The position numbers were made by a program, and so were the translations under genes. Below, in pieces: positions 1 to 7,240 of a DNA stretch of 64,000 nucleotides. The notes under the pieces were generated by a model. That model was not told where the DNA came from. It ran no database searches and was given only the letters and a program-made list of their open reading frames with translations. The DNA comes from Deltaproteobacteria bacterium. GTDB lineage: Bacteria; Myxococcota_A; UBA796; SXON01. The stretch is from assembly GCA_014191855.1 (NCBI GenBank), contig BJHF01000002.1, forward strand, positions 62,001-126,000. Direction: 5' to 3'. How positions within the stretch are numbered: the stretch's first letter is position 1; each line of letters opens with the position of its first letter.

Positions 1-47
1 CCGCCCCCAGGGGGAGCGGGATTCGACCGGATTGCCCGGAGGCGACC

Positions 48-314
48 CTACTTCTTGAGCGCGTTCGCCGCCTTCGCGAGGCGGCTGATGCGGCGCGCCG
101 CGGTGCGGCGGTGCAGGATGCCCTTGCGAGCCATCTTGTGCAGCGTCGACATCGTTTCGTTCAGGGTGACGGCGCTCGCCGCGGCATCGCCGGTGGCGAG
201 CGTTTCGCGCATCGACTTGACGGCGTTCTTGACGCGGCTCCGGGCCGCGCGGTTGCGCTCCTTGGATTCGCCGGTGGTGCGGATGCGCTTGATGGCGCTC
301 TTGTGGTGAGCCAT
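48..314 (-). CDS. rpsT: 30S ribosomal protein S20
   Basis: An 88-residue, strongly basic protein opening MAHHKSAIKRIR, the canonical S20 start. It is rich in Lys/Arg/Ala and built of long helices, as expected for the small-subunit protein that binds the 5' domain of 16S rRNA and helps early 30S assembly. Length matches the family (about 85-90 residues) and the ATG at 314 is the natural start. It is a single-gene unit, divergent from scpA with about 160 bp between them. No zinc or other metal motif is seen. The identification is close to certain from the N-terminal signature alone. Confidence 0.97.
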   Translation of the reverse strand: MAHHKSAIKRIRTTGESKERNRAARSRVKNAVKSMRETLATGDAAASAVTLNETMSTLHKMARKGILHRRTAARRISRLAKAANALKK

Positions 315-472
315 GGGTACACTCCAGTCTGCTGTACAGAGTTCGTTCGGGGTGCGCGTCTAAAAGCTCGCCGGGCGCTTGTCAAGGCGGGTCAGATCCG
401 GTAGACAGAGCATCCCCCCGATCGCTTCCCCGCGATCTCTCCGTACCCCGCCCCCGACGGACTCTGATTGCG

Positions 473-1300
473 ATGCTGGCCGAGCGCGCCTCGCTTGCGC
501 ATCCGAGCGCAGACCCTGTAAGCCAACGGTCAGAACCGCCGGTTCATATCGGCGTTTATGACGGTCCGCTGGACCTGTTGGTGTACCTCGTGCGCCGCGA
601 AGGCGTTGCGCTGCGGGAGATTCCCGTCGCGCGCATCTGCGACGCCTACCTCCAACACCTCCAAAACCTCGACGAGATCGACGTCGACCGCGCCGGCGAG
701 TACCTCGCCATGGCCAGCACGCTGTGCCTGCTCAAGGCGCGGGAGCTGTTGCCGAAGGCGCCGCGCGACGAGGAGAGCGAGGAGGAAGATCCTCGCCAGG
801 CCCTCGAGCGCCGCCTCGTGGAGTACGAGCGCTTCCGGGATGCGGCGCAAGACCTCGGCAATCGCCAACTCCTGGATCGCGATGTTTTTGCGCGCCCGGA
901 GGTGGCAGTTACCGCTTCCGAAACGCCGATCGACCCGAACACCGACACTTGGGGGCTCGCGACGCTGTTCTACGGCCTGCTGGAGCAGCGCAGCGCCGCG
1001 CCGCCGGAGCATAAGGTCACGTTCGAGGCCTATACCATGGCCGAGACCGTGCGCCGCGTGCTGCGCCTGCTTGATGACGGGGACGAGCACACGCTGTCCG
1101 AACTGTGGGCCGACATGCCGTTCCGCCGCGCGCGGCTCATCACCTTTCTCGGCGTGCTTGAGTCCGCGCGTTTCCAGCTCGTCGACGTGTGGCAGCGCAT
1201 TCATCTCGGCGCGATCAGCCTCAAAGCGCTGGTCCGCGCCGACGACGCCGACCTCTCGATGCTCGACTCCCACGAACACGACGACCTGAAACCCGAATGA
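473..1300 (+). CDS. scpA: Segregation and condensation protein A (kleisin)
   Basis: A 275-residue ScpA. The family signature YDGPLDLLVYLVRR sits near residues 29-42, followed by the IPVARICDAYLQHL helix and the AGEYLAMASTLCLLKARELLP stretch typical of the N-terminal domain that contacts the SMC neck. A central acidic linker (ESEEEDPRQ) and a C-terminal winged-helix-like part (LSELWADMPFRRARLITFLGVLE) follow. ScpA is the kleisin bridging SMC heads in the condensin that compacts and segregates chromosomes. scpB follows 10 nt downstream, the usual operon. The ATG at 473 gives a short extra N-terminal tail before the conserved block, so a later start cannot be excluded. Confidence 0.95.
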   Translation: MLAERASLAHPSADPVSQRSEPPVHIGVYDGPLDLLVYLVRREGVALREIPVARICDAYLQHLQNLDEIDVDRAGEYLAMASTLCLLKARELLPKAPRDEESEEEDPRQALERRLVEYERFRDAAQDLGNRQLLDRDVFARPEVAVTASETPIDPNTDTWGLATLFYGLLEQRSAAPPEHKVTFEAYTMAETVRRVLRLLDDGDEHTLSELWADMPFRRARLITFLGVLESARFQLVDVWQRIHLGAISLKALVRADDADLSMLDSHEHDDLKPE

Positions 1301-1310
1301 GCCCCGCCCC

Positions 1311-1991
1311 ATGAGCACCTCCGACGACGAGAACATCATCGCGTTTCCCTCCGCCGAGCCCGAAGTGGCGGAGATCGACGAGGCCGGCGTTGAGGTTGAC
1401 CCTCGCGTTTGCCCCCCGGAGCTGTTGGTGCCGGCGATCGAGGCCTGCCTGTTTGCGGTTACGACGCCCGTAACCGTGGCGGCGCTGGCGGCTGCGCTGA
1501 GCGTCGACGAAGGGCTGGTGCTGGCCGGGCTCGAGACGCTCCGCGAGCGCCAGGCACGTGCCGGCGCCGGCGTGCGGCTGGTGGAGCTCGGCGAGGGCTG
1601 GCAGCTTCGCACCGAGGCGCGAATGGCGAGCTGGGTGGCGGCGATCCGGGGCGGGAAGCCGTTCCGCCTCAGCCGCGCCGCGCTTGAAACCCTGGCCGTT
1701 GTGGCGTTCCGGCAGCCCGTGACCAAGGGTGCGGTGGACGACGTTCGCGGCGTAGACAGCGGCGGGATCCTGCGCACGCTGCTCGACCGCGGCCTGGTGA
1801 AGATGGGCGGCCGCAGCGAAGAGCCGGGGCGGCCGATGCTCTACGGCACCACGCCGCAATTCCTCACGTTGTTTGGGATGCGCTCCCTCGCCGACCTCCC
1901 CACCCTGCGCGATCTCCGGGTGCTCCAGGACGACGACGCGGAGCGAGCCGTCGTGCCGGTGGTGCCGTTTCCGATCGAGGAGAAGAAGTAG
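1311..1991 (+). CDS. scpB: Segregation and condensation protein B
   Basis: A 226-residue ScpB, partner of ScpA in the SMC-ScpAB condensin. After an acidic N-terminal extension come two winged-helix domains: LLVPAIEACLFAVTTPVTVAAL marks the first (about residues 39-60) and LSRAALETLAVVAFRQPVTKGAVDDVRGVDS the second (about 120-150), ending with the family motif GRSEEPGRPMLYGTTPQFL. ScpB dimers wrap the middle of ScpA and regulate the SMC ATPase. It starts 10 nt after the scpA stop and is clearly cotranscribed. The acidic first 35 residues are not part of the conserved domain. The product ends in a Lys-rich tail. Confidence 0.95.
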   Translation: MSTSDDENIIAFPSAEPEVAEIDEAGVEVDPRVCPPELLVPAIEACLFAVTTPVTVAALAAALSVDEGLVLAGLETLRERQARAGAGVRLVELGEGWQLRTEARMASWVAAIRGGKPFRLSRAALETLAVVAFRQPVTKGAVDDVRGVDSGGILRTLLDRGLVKMGGRSEEPGRPMLYGTTPQFLTLFGMRSLADLPTLRDLRVLQDDDAERAVVPVVPFPIEEKK

Positions 1992-2129
1992 GGGATGCGC
2001 CGCGATGCGCCCCGAAGCCCGCCTGACCTCGCAAACGGGCCAGCGCATCGCCCCCATTCTCTTGCTTCCTCTCACTCCCCGAGTTAGCGCCGCCCCGCCC
2101 ACGCGGTGACGCGCCGGCAGGAGTTTCAA

Positions 2130-2990
2130 ATGAACGAGGATGGAACGGAGCGGTTGGCCAAAGTGCTCGCCGCGCACGGGGTGGCGAGCCGTCGGGAAGC
2201 CGAGGCGATGATCGCCGCCGGCCGGGTGTCGGTGAATGGAAACGTGTCCGTTCACCCTGGGCAACCGGTGAACGAACGCAAGGATGCGATCCGCGTGGAC
2301 GACAAGCCCATGCCGGCCGCGCCGCGCCTCGTCTACTACGTGCTCTACAAGCCGAAGGGCTACATCGTGACCCGCGCCGACCCGAACGCGCGCAAGTCGG
2401 TGATGGAGCTGATGCCGGAGCTGCCCGAGCGGGTTGAGCCGGTTGGACGCCTCGATATCAACACCGAGGGCGCGCTGTTGCTCACCAACGATGGCGAGCT
2501 CGCCCATCGCCTCACCCACCCCAGCGCGGGCGTGCCGAAGCGCTACCTCGCCAAGGTGTACCGCACCCCCACCGACAAGACGATCGCCCGCCTCGAAGCC
2601 GGTATTCAGCTTGAGGATGGCAAGACGGCCCCCGCGAAGGTGCGCTTGATCAGCGCCACGGACGCGGAGAACGCGTGGATCGAGATCACCGTCACCGAGG
2701 GGCGGAATCGCCTGATTCGCCGCATGTTTGCGACGGTGGGACATCCGGTGAGCAAGCTGGTGCGTCAGTCCTTCGCCACGGTGACGATCCGGGGGCTGGA
2801 GCGTGGCAGCTTCCGGGCCCTCGGGGCCGACGAAGTGGAGCGGCTTCGCGAGATCGGCGAAGGCACGCCGGCAGCGTCGGCCGGCCGGCGTCCGAACCAG
2901 AAGAAGGACGGGTTCGCGAAGGCGGATCCGAAATGGCTGGAGCGGCGACTTGAGGGGAAGAAGAAGCGGATGGGCAAGCGGACGGGGTGA
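2130..2990 (+). CDS. rluB: 23S rRNA pseudouridine synthase, RluB/RsuA family
   Basis: A 286-residue pseudouridine synthase. An S4 RNA-binding domain occupies about residues 6-55 (ERLAKVLAAHGVASRREAE); the RsuA-type catalytic core follows with the active-site motif VGRLDINTEGALLLTNDGEL, catalytic Asp about residue 109. The C-terminal 35 residues are Lys/Arg-rich. The family isomerises a specific uridine in 23S (RluB) or 16S (RsuA) rRNA; the gene position after scpAB, common in many bacteria, favours RluB. I chose the ATG at 2130 because AGGAG lies 6 nt before it; the in-frame GTG at 2106 has no such site. A gap of 138 nt separates it from scpB. Confidence 0.93.
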   Translation: MNEDGTERLAKVLAAHGVASRREAEAMIAAGRVSVNGNVSVHPGQPVNERKDAIRVDDKPMPAAPRLVYYVLYKPKGYIVTRADPNARKSVMELMPELPERVEPVGRLDINTEGALLLTNDGELAHRLTHPSAGVPKRYLAKVYRTPTDKTIARLEAGIQLEDGKTAPAKVRLISATDAENAWIEITVTEGRNRLIRRMFATVGHPVSKLVRQSFATVTIRGLERGSFRALGADEVERLREIGEGTPAASAGRRPNQKKDGFAKADPKWLERRLEGKKKRMGKRTG

Positions 2991-3061
2991 ACCGGGCGGG
3001 GCGGCGGGAGGGCCCTGTCGCTACAAGGGTGCCGGACTCGACGTTGACCCCGACGCACCGT

Positions 3062-3264
3062 GCATCCCTAGCCGGATGAAACAGATCTTTTCGCATCCCG
3101 GGTTGGATGAAACCTACCGGCTCCAGGCCTGCGCCGCACCCCCGTCGAGGCTGCGAATGACGGGCGTTTCTCCGTTGGGACGGCGACGCTGGCGCCAAAA
3201 ATCGAGGTCGACGTTTCATCCGGCTGGGGATGCTCCGAAAGTGGTTTCATCTGGGTGGGGATGC
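3062..3264. repeat. Four copies of a 21-bp intergenic repeat in inverted pairs
   Basis: This fills most of the 341-bp gap between the pseudouridine synthase and the VOC gene. A 21-bp unit close to GTTTCATCCGGCTGGGGATGC occurs on the minus strand at 3062-3082 and 3093-3113 and on the plus strand at 3213-3233 and 3244-3264. Within each pair the copies are exactly 31 bp apart, and the two pairs face each other across about 100 bp. The arrangement resembles REP/BIME elements and could fold into a long hairpin. No coding sequence is evident in the gap. Confidence 0.8.
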
Positions 3265-3331
3265 TCGTGTCGCGGGCCGGCGAACTCGCCCACCGTGAGG
3301 CGACCCAACGCGGCGGGATAACGGGCGGGGC

Positions 3332-3730
3332 ATGTCGCTCGTCGATCACGTCAGTCTGTTCGTCGCCGATTATGAACGGTCCAAGGCGTTCTATGTGCGT
3401 GTGCTGGAGCCGCTCGGCGCGCAGTTGATCATGGAGTACGGCCGCGCGGCGGGGTTCGGCCACGACCGGAAGCCGGACTTCTGGATCGCCGAGGGGCCCG
3501 CGAGCTACCAGACGGCGGGGGACCTGTCTCCGATTACGCCGGTGCATCTGGCGTTTGTGGCTCGATCCAGGGCTCAGGTGGACGCGTTCTACGCGGCGGC
3601 GATCGCCGCCGGGGGGCGCGACTTTGGGGCGCCAGGGTTACGTCCCGAGTACCACGCGCAGTATTATGGGGCGTTTATCCTGGATCTGGACGGACACAAC
3701 ATCGAGGCTGTGGTGCACGGGCCGGGGTGA
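3332..3730 (+). CDS. VOC-family (glyoxalase/bleomycin-resistance/dioxygenase) protein
   Basis: A 132-residue single VOC module. It begins with the family's first beta strand MSLVDHVSLFVADYERSKAF (metal-ligand His at residue 6), has HLAFVARSRAQVDAFYAAA in the second half, and ends with YYGAFILDLDGHNIEAV, supplying the terminal Glu ligand. VOC proteins are metal-dependent enzymes or binding proteins acting on small molecules (glyoxalases, dioxygenases, fosfomycin or bleomycin resistance); the substrate cannot be told here. It is a stand-alone gene just upstream of the tRNA-fMet. Length is normal for a one-module member that works as a dimer. Confidence 0.88.
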   Translation: MSLVDHVSLFVADYERSKAFYVRVLEPLGAQLIMEYGRAAGFGHDRKPDFWIAEGPASYQTAGDLSPITPVHLAFVARSRAQVDAFYAAAIAAGGRDFGAPGLRPEYHAQYYGAFILDLDGHNIEAVVHGPG

Positions 3731-3770
3731 TGGGGCAGTGGCCCCGAGGGCACGACCGCGATCACCGACC

Positions 3771-3798
3771 TTGACGCGCCGCCGGAGGGAGTTAACAG
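3771..3798 (+). promoter_or_regulatory. Possible promoter of tRNA-fMet
   Basis: TTGACG at 3771-3776 is a good -35 hexamer. With a 16-nt spacer, TAACAG at 3793-3798 is a weak -10 candidate, ending 11 nt before the first base of the mature tRNA. Seen in sequence only; the -10 match is poor. Confidence 0.35.
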
Positions 3799-3809
3799 TG
3801 GGGACCTGT

Positions 3810-3886
<77 letters not shown>

Positions 3887-3901
3887 CTAAAAGGGTACAA
3901 A

Positions 3902-3939
3902 GAAAGCCCCAGAATCGCGAGAGCGGTTCCGGGGCTTTC
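3902..3939 (+). terminator. Hairpin after tRNA-fMet, element-borne terminator
   Basis: GAAAGCCCC (3902-3910) pairs perfectly with GGGGCTTTC (3931-3939), and the interior can extend the stem with wobble pairs. No T-run follows. It sits 16 nt after the tRNA CCA and parallels the hairpin at 50752-50789 that follows the displaced tRNA end, so the island probably supplies a replacement terminator. Confidence 0.6.
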
Positions 3940-3946
3940 GAGTCTG

Positions 3947-3969
3947 TGGCTCAATCCGGGCTCAAACGA
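3947..3969 (+). repeat. Left copy of 23-bp island-end repeat
   Basis: TGGCTCAATCCGGGCTCAAA plus CGA, identical to 50589-50611. It contains GGCTCAA twice, 11 bp apart. A related GGCTCAAACG occurs at 12978-12987 just before the integrase start. Placement about 60-90 bp inside each att core suggests integrase arm-type sites. Confidence 0.65.
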
Positions 3970-4091
3970 AATTCGTGGCTCACGCGATTCGCGTGCGGAC
4001 CGGAAGGTGGGCTCAGCGGCCCCGCGATAGACTGGGCGGCGAGCGCGGGGTTTGGCGTGGCGATGTTCTCTACCGTCGGCCCCCGAACGTC

Positions 4092-5378
4092 ATGGCTTGG
4101 GGCATCACCGTGAGCGACACGCACAGTCGCAATCGGTGGGGACTCATCGCCATCGCCGCCCTCCTCACCGCATTCGCCGCCTTCGAATCCGGAACCGCCC
4201 TCGCGAACGACGACTTCGGGTACCTGATGTGGGGCCTCCAGACCCGCGACGACCTGCTTGCGTGGGTGAGCGGCCCCGACTGGTTCACCTATCGTCGCCC
4301 GATGAACACGCTCTTGTGGTGGTTATCGGCCCAGACTGGCTTGGACGGCGGGCTGGTGCGGTGGTCACAGGTCGCCCTCTGGGTGAGCTTCGGTGCCACC
4401 CTGTTGACTGCCGCGCGCACCTCGAAGCGCGCGATGGTCACGCTCGTGCTGCTGCTCCTGACCAACCAGGTGTTCGTGGACCTTCTCCAGTGGCGAAGCT
4501 GGCTGACCACCACCGGGAGCCTCGCCTTCGTGGCGCTCGCCGCAATGGCGATGGAGCGCCGCAGTTCCGCCGTGAGCGTCGCCCTCCTCGGCGCGGTGGC
4601 CCTGGGGTTCAAGGAGGTCGGCGCGCTCGCCGTGGCGGTCATCGCCTTGTCGCGACCCGGATACCGAGCCGTGGGAGGATTCCTCCTCGTCGCCGTGTGC
4701 GCGAGCGCCTCGTCCTCGACGCAGAAGCTCGGACTCAGCTTCATCGGGGACAACATCCGCTTCCACGTGGAGACGGTGGCGCTCTTCTTGCCGGCGGTGC
4801 CCGTGCTCCTCGCCGCCCGATTCCCGAGGCTACCTGCCTGGAGTCTAGCCGCCCCCGTGATCCTGCTCGTACTCCCGACGCCGATTCGGGCAGGAGCGGT
4901 CGTCGTCACCGCCGGACTCTTCTTGCTGAGCGAAGCCCGCTGGTTACCCGCCGCCGCTGTGACGATGACCCTGCCACTCCTCGGCGCGGCCCACGCCCGC
5001 CAGTACCTTCTTGAAAGCTGGTCAATACTTCTGTTCGCCCTGACCGCCTCGAAGAAGCTCCCTATGCCTCCCGTCGTCGGGGTGACAATGCTCGTCCTTG
5101 CGGCTCCGTCCGCGATCAACTTTGAGGGCGCGCGCAGCCGCCTCCGCGACCAATTCGCCACCCAACGCGCGTTCCTCCGTGACTTCCACCCACCCCAGGC
5201 CGCACATCTCTACCATCCCGAAGTCGCTTGGTCCTGGGACCTCGACGCGCTGTATTGGGTGCAGGGCGGCGCCACGCTCGACGGTCGCCCTCCCGTCGGC
5301 ACGGAGCCTGTCCAGGTCGGACCGCTATCCGGCGTGTGGGCGGACGTTCGTCCAGTTCAAGGTAGCGGCAGCAAGTAA
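4092..5378 (+). CDS. Multi-spanning membrane protein, possibly glycosyltransferase-like
   Basis: About 428 residues starting MAWGITVSDTHSRNRWGLIAIAAL; the ATG at 4092 puts the first hydrophobic helix right after a short basic N-terminus. About ten hydrophobic segments follow across residues 17-360. The first loop has NDDFGYLMWGLQ and YRRPMNTLLWWLS, a layout (acidic pair in the first periplasmic loop, then repeated TM helices and a soluble C-terminus of about 75 residues) that resembles GT-C-fold glycosyltransferases of the PMT/ArnT kind, but no decisive motif is present. It is the first gene inside the island. Its 3' end overlaps the convergent lipoprotein gene by 22 bp. Function unassigned. 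Confidence 0.6.
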   Translation: MAWGITVSDTHSRNRWGLIAIAALLTAFAAFESGTALANDDFGYLMWGLQTRDDLLAWVSGPDWFTYRRPMNTLLWWLSAQTGLDGGLVRWSQVALWVSFGATLLTAARTSKRAMVTLVLLLLTNQVFVDLLQWRSWLTTTGSLAFVALAAMAMERRSSAVSVALLGAVALGFKEVGALAVAVIALSRPGYRAVGGFLLVAVCASASSSTQKLGLSFIGDNIRFHVETVALFLPAVPVLLAARFPRLPAWSLAAPVILLVLPTPIRAGAVVVTAGLFLLSEARWLPAAAVTMTLPLLGAAHARQYLLESWSILLFALTASKKLPMPPVVGVTMLVLAAPSAINFEGARSRLRDQFATQRAFLRDFHPPQAAHLYHPEVAWSWDLDALYWVQGGATLDGRPPVGTEPVQVGPLSGVWADVRPVQGSGSK

Positions 5379-7165
5379 ACGGAGCCCGAGCCCGAACCGC
5401 CGTAGGATGCGCCTGGGGCGGCGACGGCGAGCTCATCCACTCCATCGCCATCGAAATCACCAGCTTGCTCGATACGATAGCCGAAGCTCTCGCCCGCCGA
5501 CACGCCCTGCGCAGTGAACTGCATGGTCGTAAAGTCGAGGCTGCCCCCAAATTGGCGTTCCCCGGGCATCAACGCGAGGCGACCCTGTTCGGTGTATTGC
5601 GGCCAGTCCTCGGCCAGCACTGCGGCATCAGCCCGACCGTCACCGTCGAAGTCTCCGGCGGCCGCGACGCCGGTGATCCACTCGCCATCGGTGCCGTAGG
5701 TGAGGTAGTTGATCGCCTCGCCCTCGTCCACGAAGCCTGATAGATCGCCGATGTCCCACAACCCGAACGTCCAAGCTCCTGCGATGAAGTTGTCGGCCCC
5801 GTTGTAGTCGGTGTCGCCGATGTTCACCGCGGCGAGCACGCGGCCGGTAGACCAGGTGACGATTCCCGCCTCCGCGGAGTCTTCCAAGCTTCCGGAGACC
5901 GCCGCGCGAGCGTCGATCACATACAGGCCCGCGCTTCCCCCCGTCGTGAGCTGCTCCCCCACCATCAGCCACGGCACTCCGGGGCCGTCGTCGTCAAACG
6001 CCGTGCTGACCGACTCCGCGCCGCTGCCGTCCTGAGTGCCGAACAACACGAGGTCCGCCGTCGACGAGTCGGTGGACAACGAATCCCCGGGCGAGGACCA
6101 AACGTACACCGCACCACGGGCCATGCCTCCGCCCGGGTCGGCCGACGCCGTGATCGCGAACTCCTGGATGCCGTCGCCATCGACGTCATCGAGCCAGAGC
6201 GCATCCGAGCCGAACCAGGCTCCCGCAATCGTGCCCTCGACGGTCAGCGTGGACAGCACATCAACGGAGCCGGTCGCGCCGTCGCAAAGAGCTTGTCCAT
6301 CGAGGACGAATACGGTCCCCTCCCCGTCACGGTCGGAGACCTGCGAGACGGCCACACGACCGGCATCGCTCACGCGGACGGTCGCCGAGAGGTAGACGCC
6401 TGGGCCCGTTCCCGTGGCGTAACCACCGTCATCCGCGGATAAAACGCCGCTCGCACCACGGACCGCGTAGAGCGCGCCCTGCGCCGACTCTACGTACGGA
6501 GCGTTGACGAACAGGCAGTTTTCCTCGGGCCAAGCGGCGATCCGCCTGCCGAATTCGCCGCCCACGGCGACGCCATCGATGCGCGTCGCCGCGGCGTCGG
6601 CACTCCAAACGACAGCGTCGCGAGCGTCCCCGTCGCAATCATTGTCCGTCCCGTCATCCGCCCAGCCCTCGTCGGCAGCTGAGAACACCGCAGGGTCGTT
6701 GTCGTTGCAATCGTCGCCCCCCGCGGCTCCGGCCGCCTCGCCGTCGCCATCGACATCGACCAAGTCGGCACCGTCGCAATCGTCGTCGATGCCGTCGTAC
6801 GGCGTCTCGGTCGCGCCCGGGTTGGCGTCGGGGGCACGGTCATCGCAATCCAGGGCGTTGGCCACGAACCCGTCGGGCGCGTCGCAGCTGGCGGTTCCCG
6901 CGGTTGCGGCGTCGCCGTAGCTGTCCGCGTCGGAGTCGGAAAACCAGACCGGCGCGTTGGCAACCTCCTCGTCTACGTTGTGGTCACAGTCCTGATCGAC
7001 GCCGTCGCAAACCTCCAAGGCGCCGGGGAAGATCGTCGCATCCGCATCGTCACAGTCGTCCTCCTGGGCGTAGGAGTCGCCGTCGTGATCGGTGAGCTCT
7101 TCGAGGCGGCGAAGGTAGACGGCCTCATTGATCAGACAACCCGCGAGCAGAGGCAAAAGGAGCAT
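5357..7165 (-). CDS. MopE-like Asp/Cys-repeat lipoprotein with FG-GAP-like repeats
   Basis: A 602-residue protein. The chosen ATG at 7165 gives a lipoprotein signal, MLLLPLLAGC, with the lipobox Cys at residue 10. Residues about 25-190 hold putative metal-binding repeats of the type DCDDADATIFPGALEVCDGVDQDCD, known from MopE-like secreted proteins and many myxobacterial surface proteins. The rest has FG-GAP-like units such as AAAGDFDGDGRADAAVLAEDW and QAGDFDGDGVDELAVAAPGA, which form beta-propellers in integrin-like proteins. Likely anchored in the outer membrane and Ca2+-binding (family knowledge). It is a paralog of the chromosomal 51564-53702 product, with matching N-terminal order. It lies in the island's left cargo. 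Confidence 0.85.
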   Translation of the reverse strand: MLLLPLLAGCLINEAVYLRRLEELTDHDGDSYAQEDDCDDADATIFPGALEVCDGVDQDCDHNVDEEVANAPVWFSDSDADSYGDAATAGTASCDAPDGFVANALDCDDRAPDANPGATETPYDGIDDDCDGADLVDVDGDGEAAGAAGGDDCNDNDPAVFSAADEGWADDGTDNDCDGDARDAVVWSADAAATRIDGVAVGGEFGRRIAAWPEENCLFVNAPYVESAQGALYAVRGASGVLSADDGGYATGTGPGVYLSATVRVSDAGRVAVSQVSDRDGEGTVFVLDGQALCDGATGSVDVLSTLTVEGTIAGAWFGSDALWLDDVDGDGIQEFAITASADPGGGMARGAVYVWSSPGDSLSTDSSTADLVLFGTQDGSGAESVSTAFDDDGPGVPWLMVGEQLTTGGSAGLYVIDARAAVSGSLEDSAEAGIVTWSTGRVLAAVNIGDTDYNGADNFIAGAWTFGLWDIGDLSGFVDEGEAINYLTYGTDGEWITGVAAAGDFDGDGRADAAVLAEDWPQYTEQGRLALMPGERQFGGSLDFTTMQFTAQGVSAGESFGYRIEQAGDFDGDGVDELAVAAPGASYGGSGSGSVYLLPLP

Positions 7166-7240
7166 GCGTGGTCCGGCGCAGGGGCCGAGCATACCCCGGA
7201 GCGGAGGGTTGGGTCGACGGGGCGCCGGGGCCAGGTTCCC

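Noticed and set aside
1-20. Rho-independent terminator of rpsT
   Set aside because: CCGCCCC and GGGGAGCGG can pair only with a bulge and there is no T-run; the window edge prevents judging it.
530-1777. Long minus-strand open frame opposite scpA/scpB
   Set aside because: GC-rich antisense shadow; no family features, and it runs against two well-supported genes.
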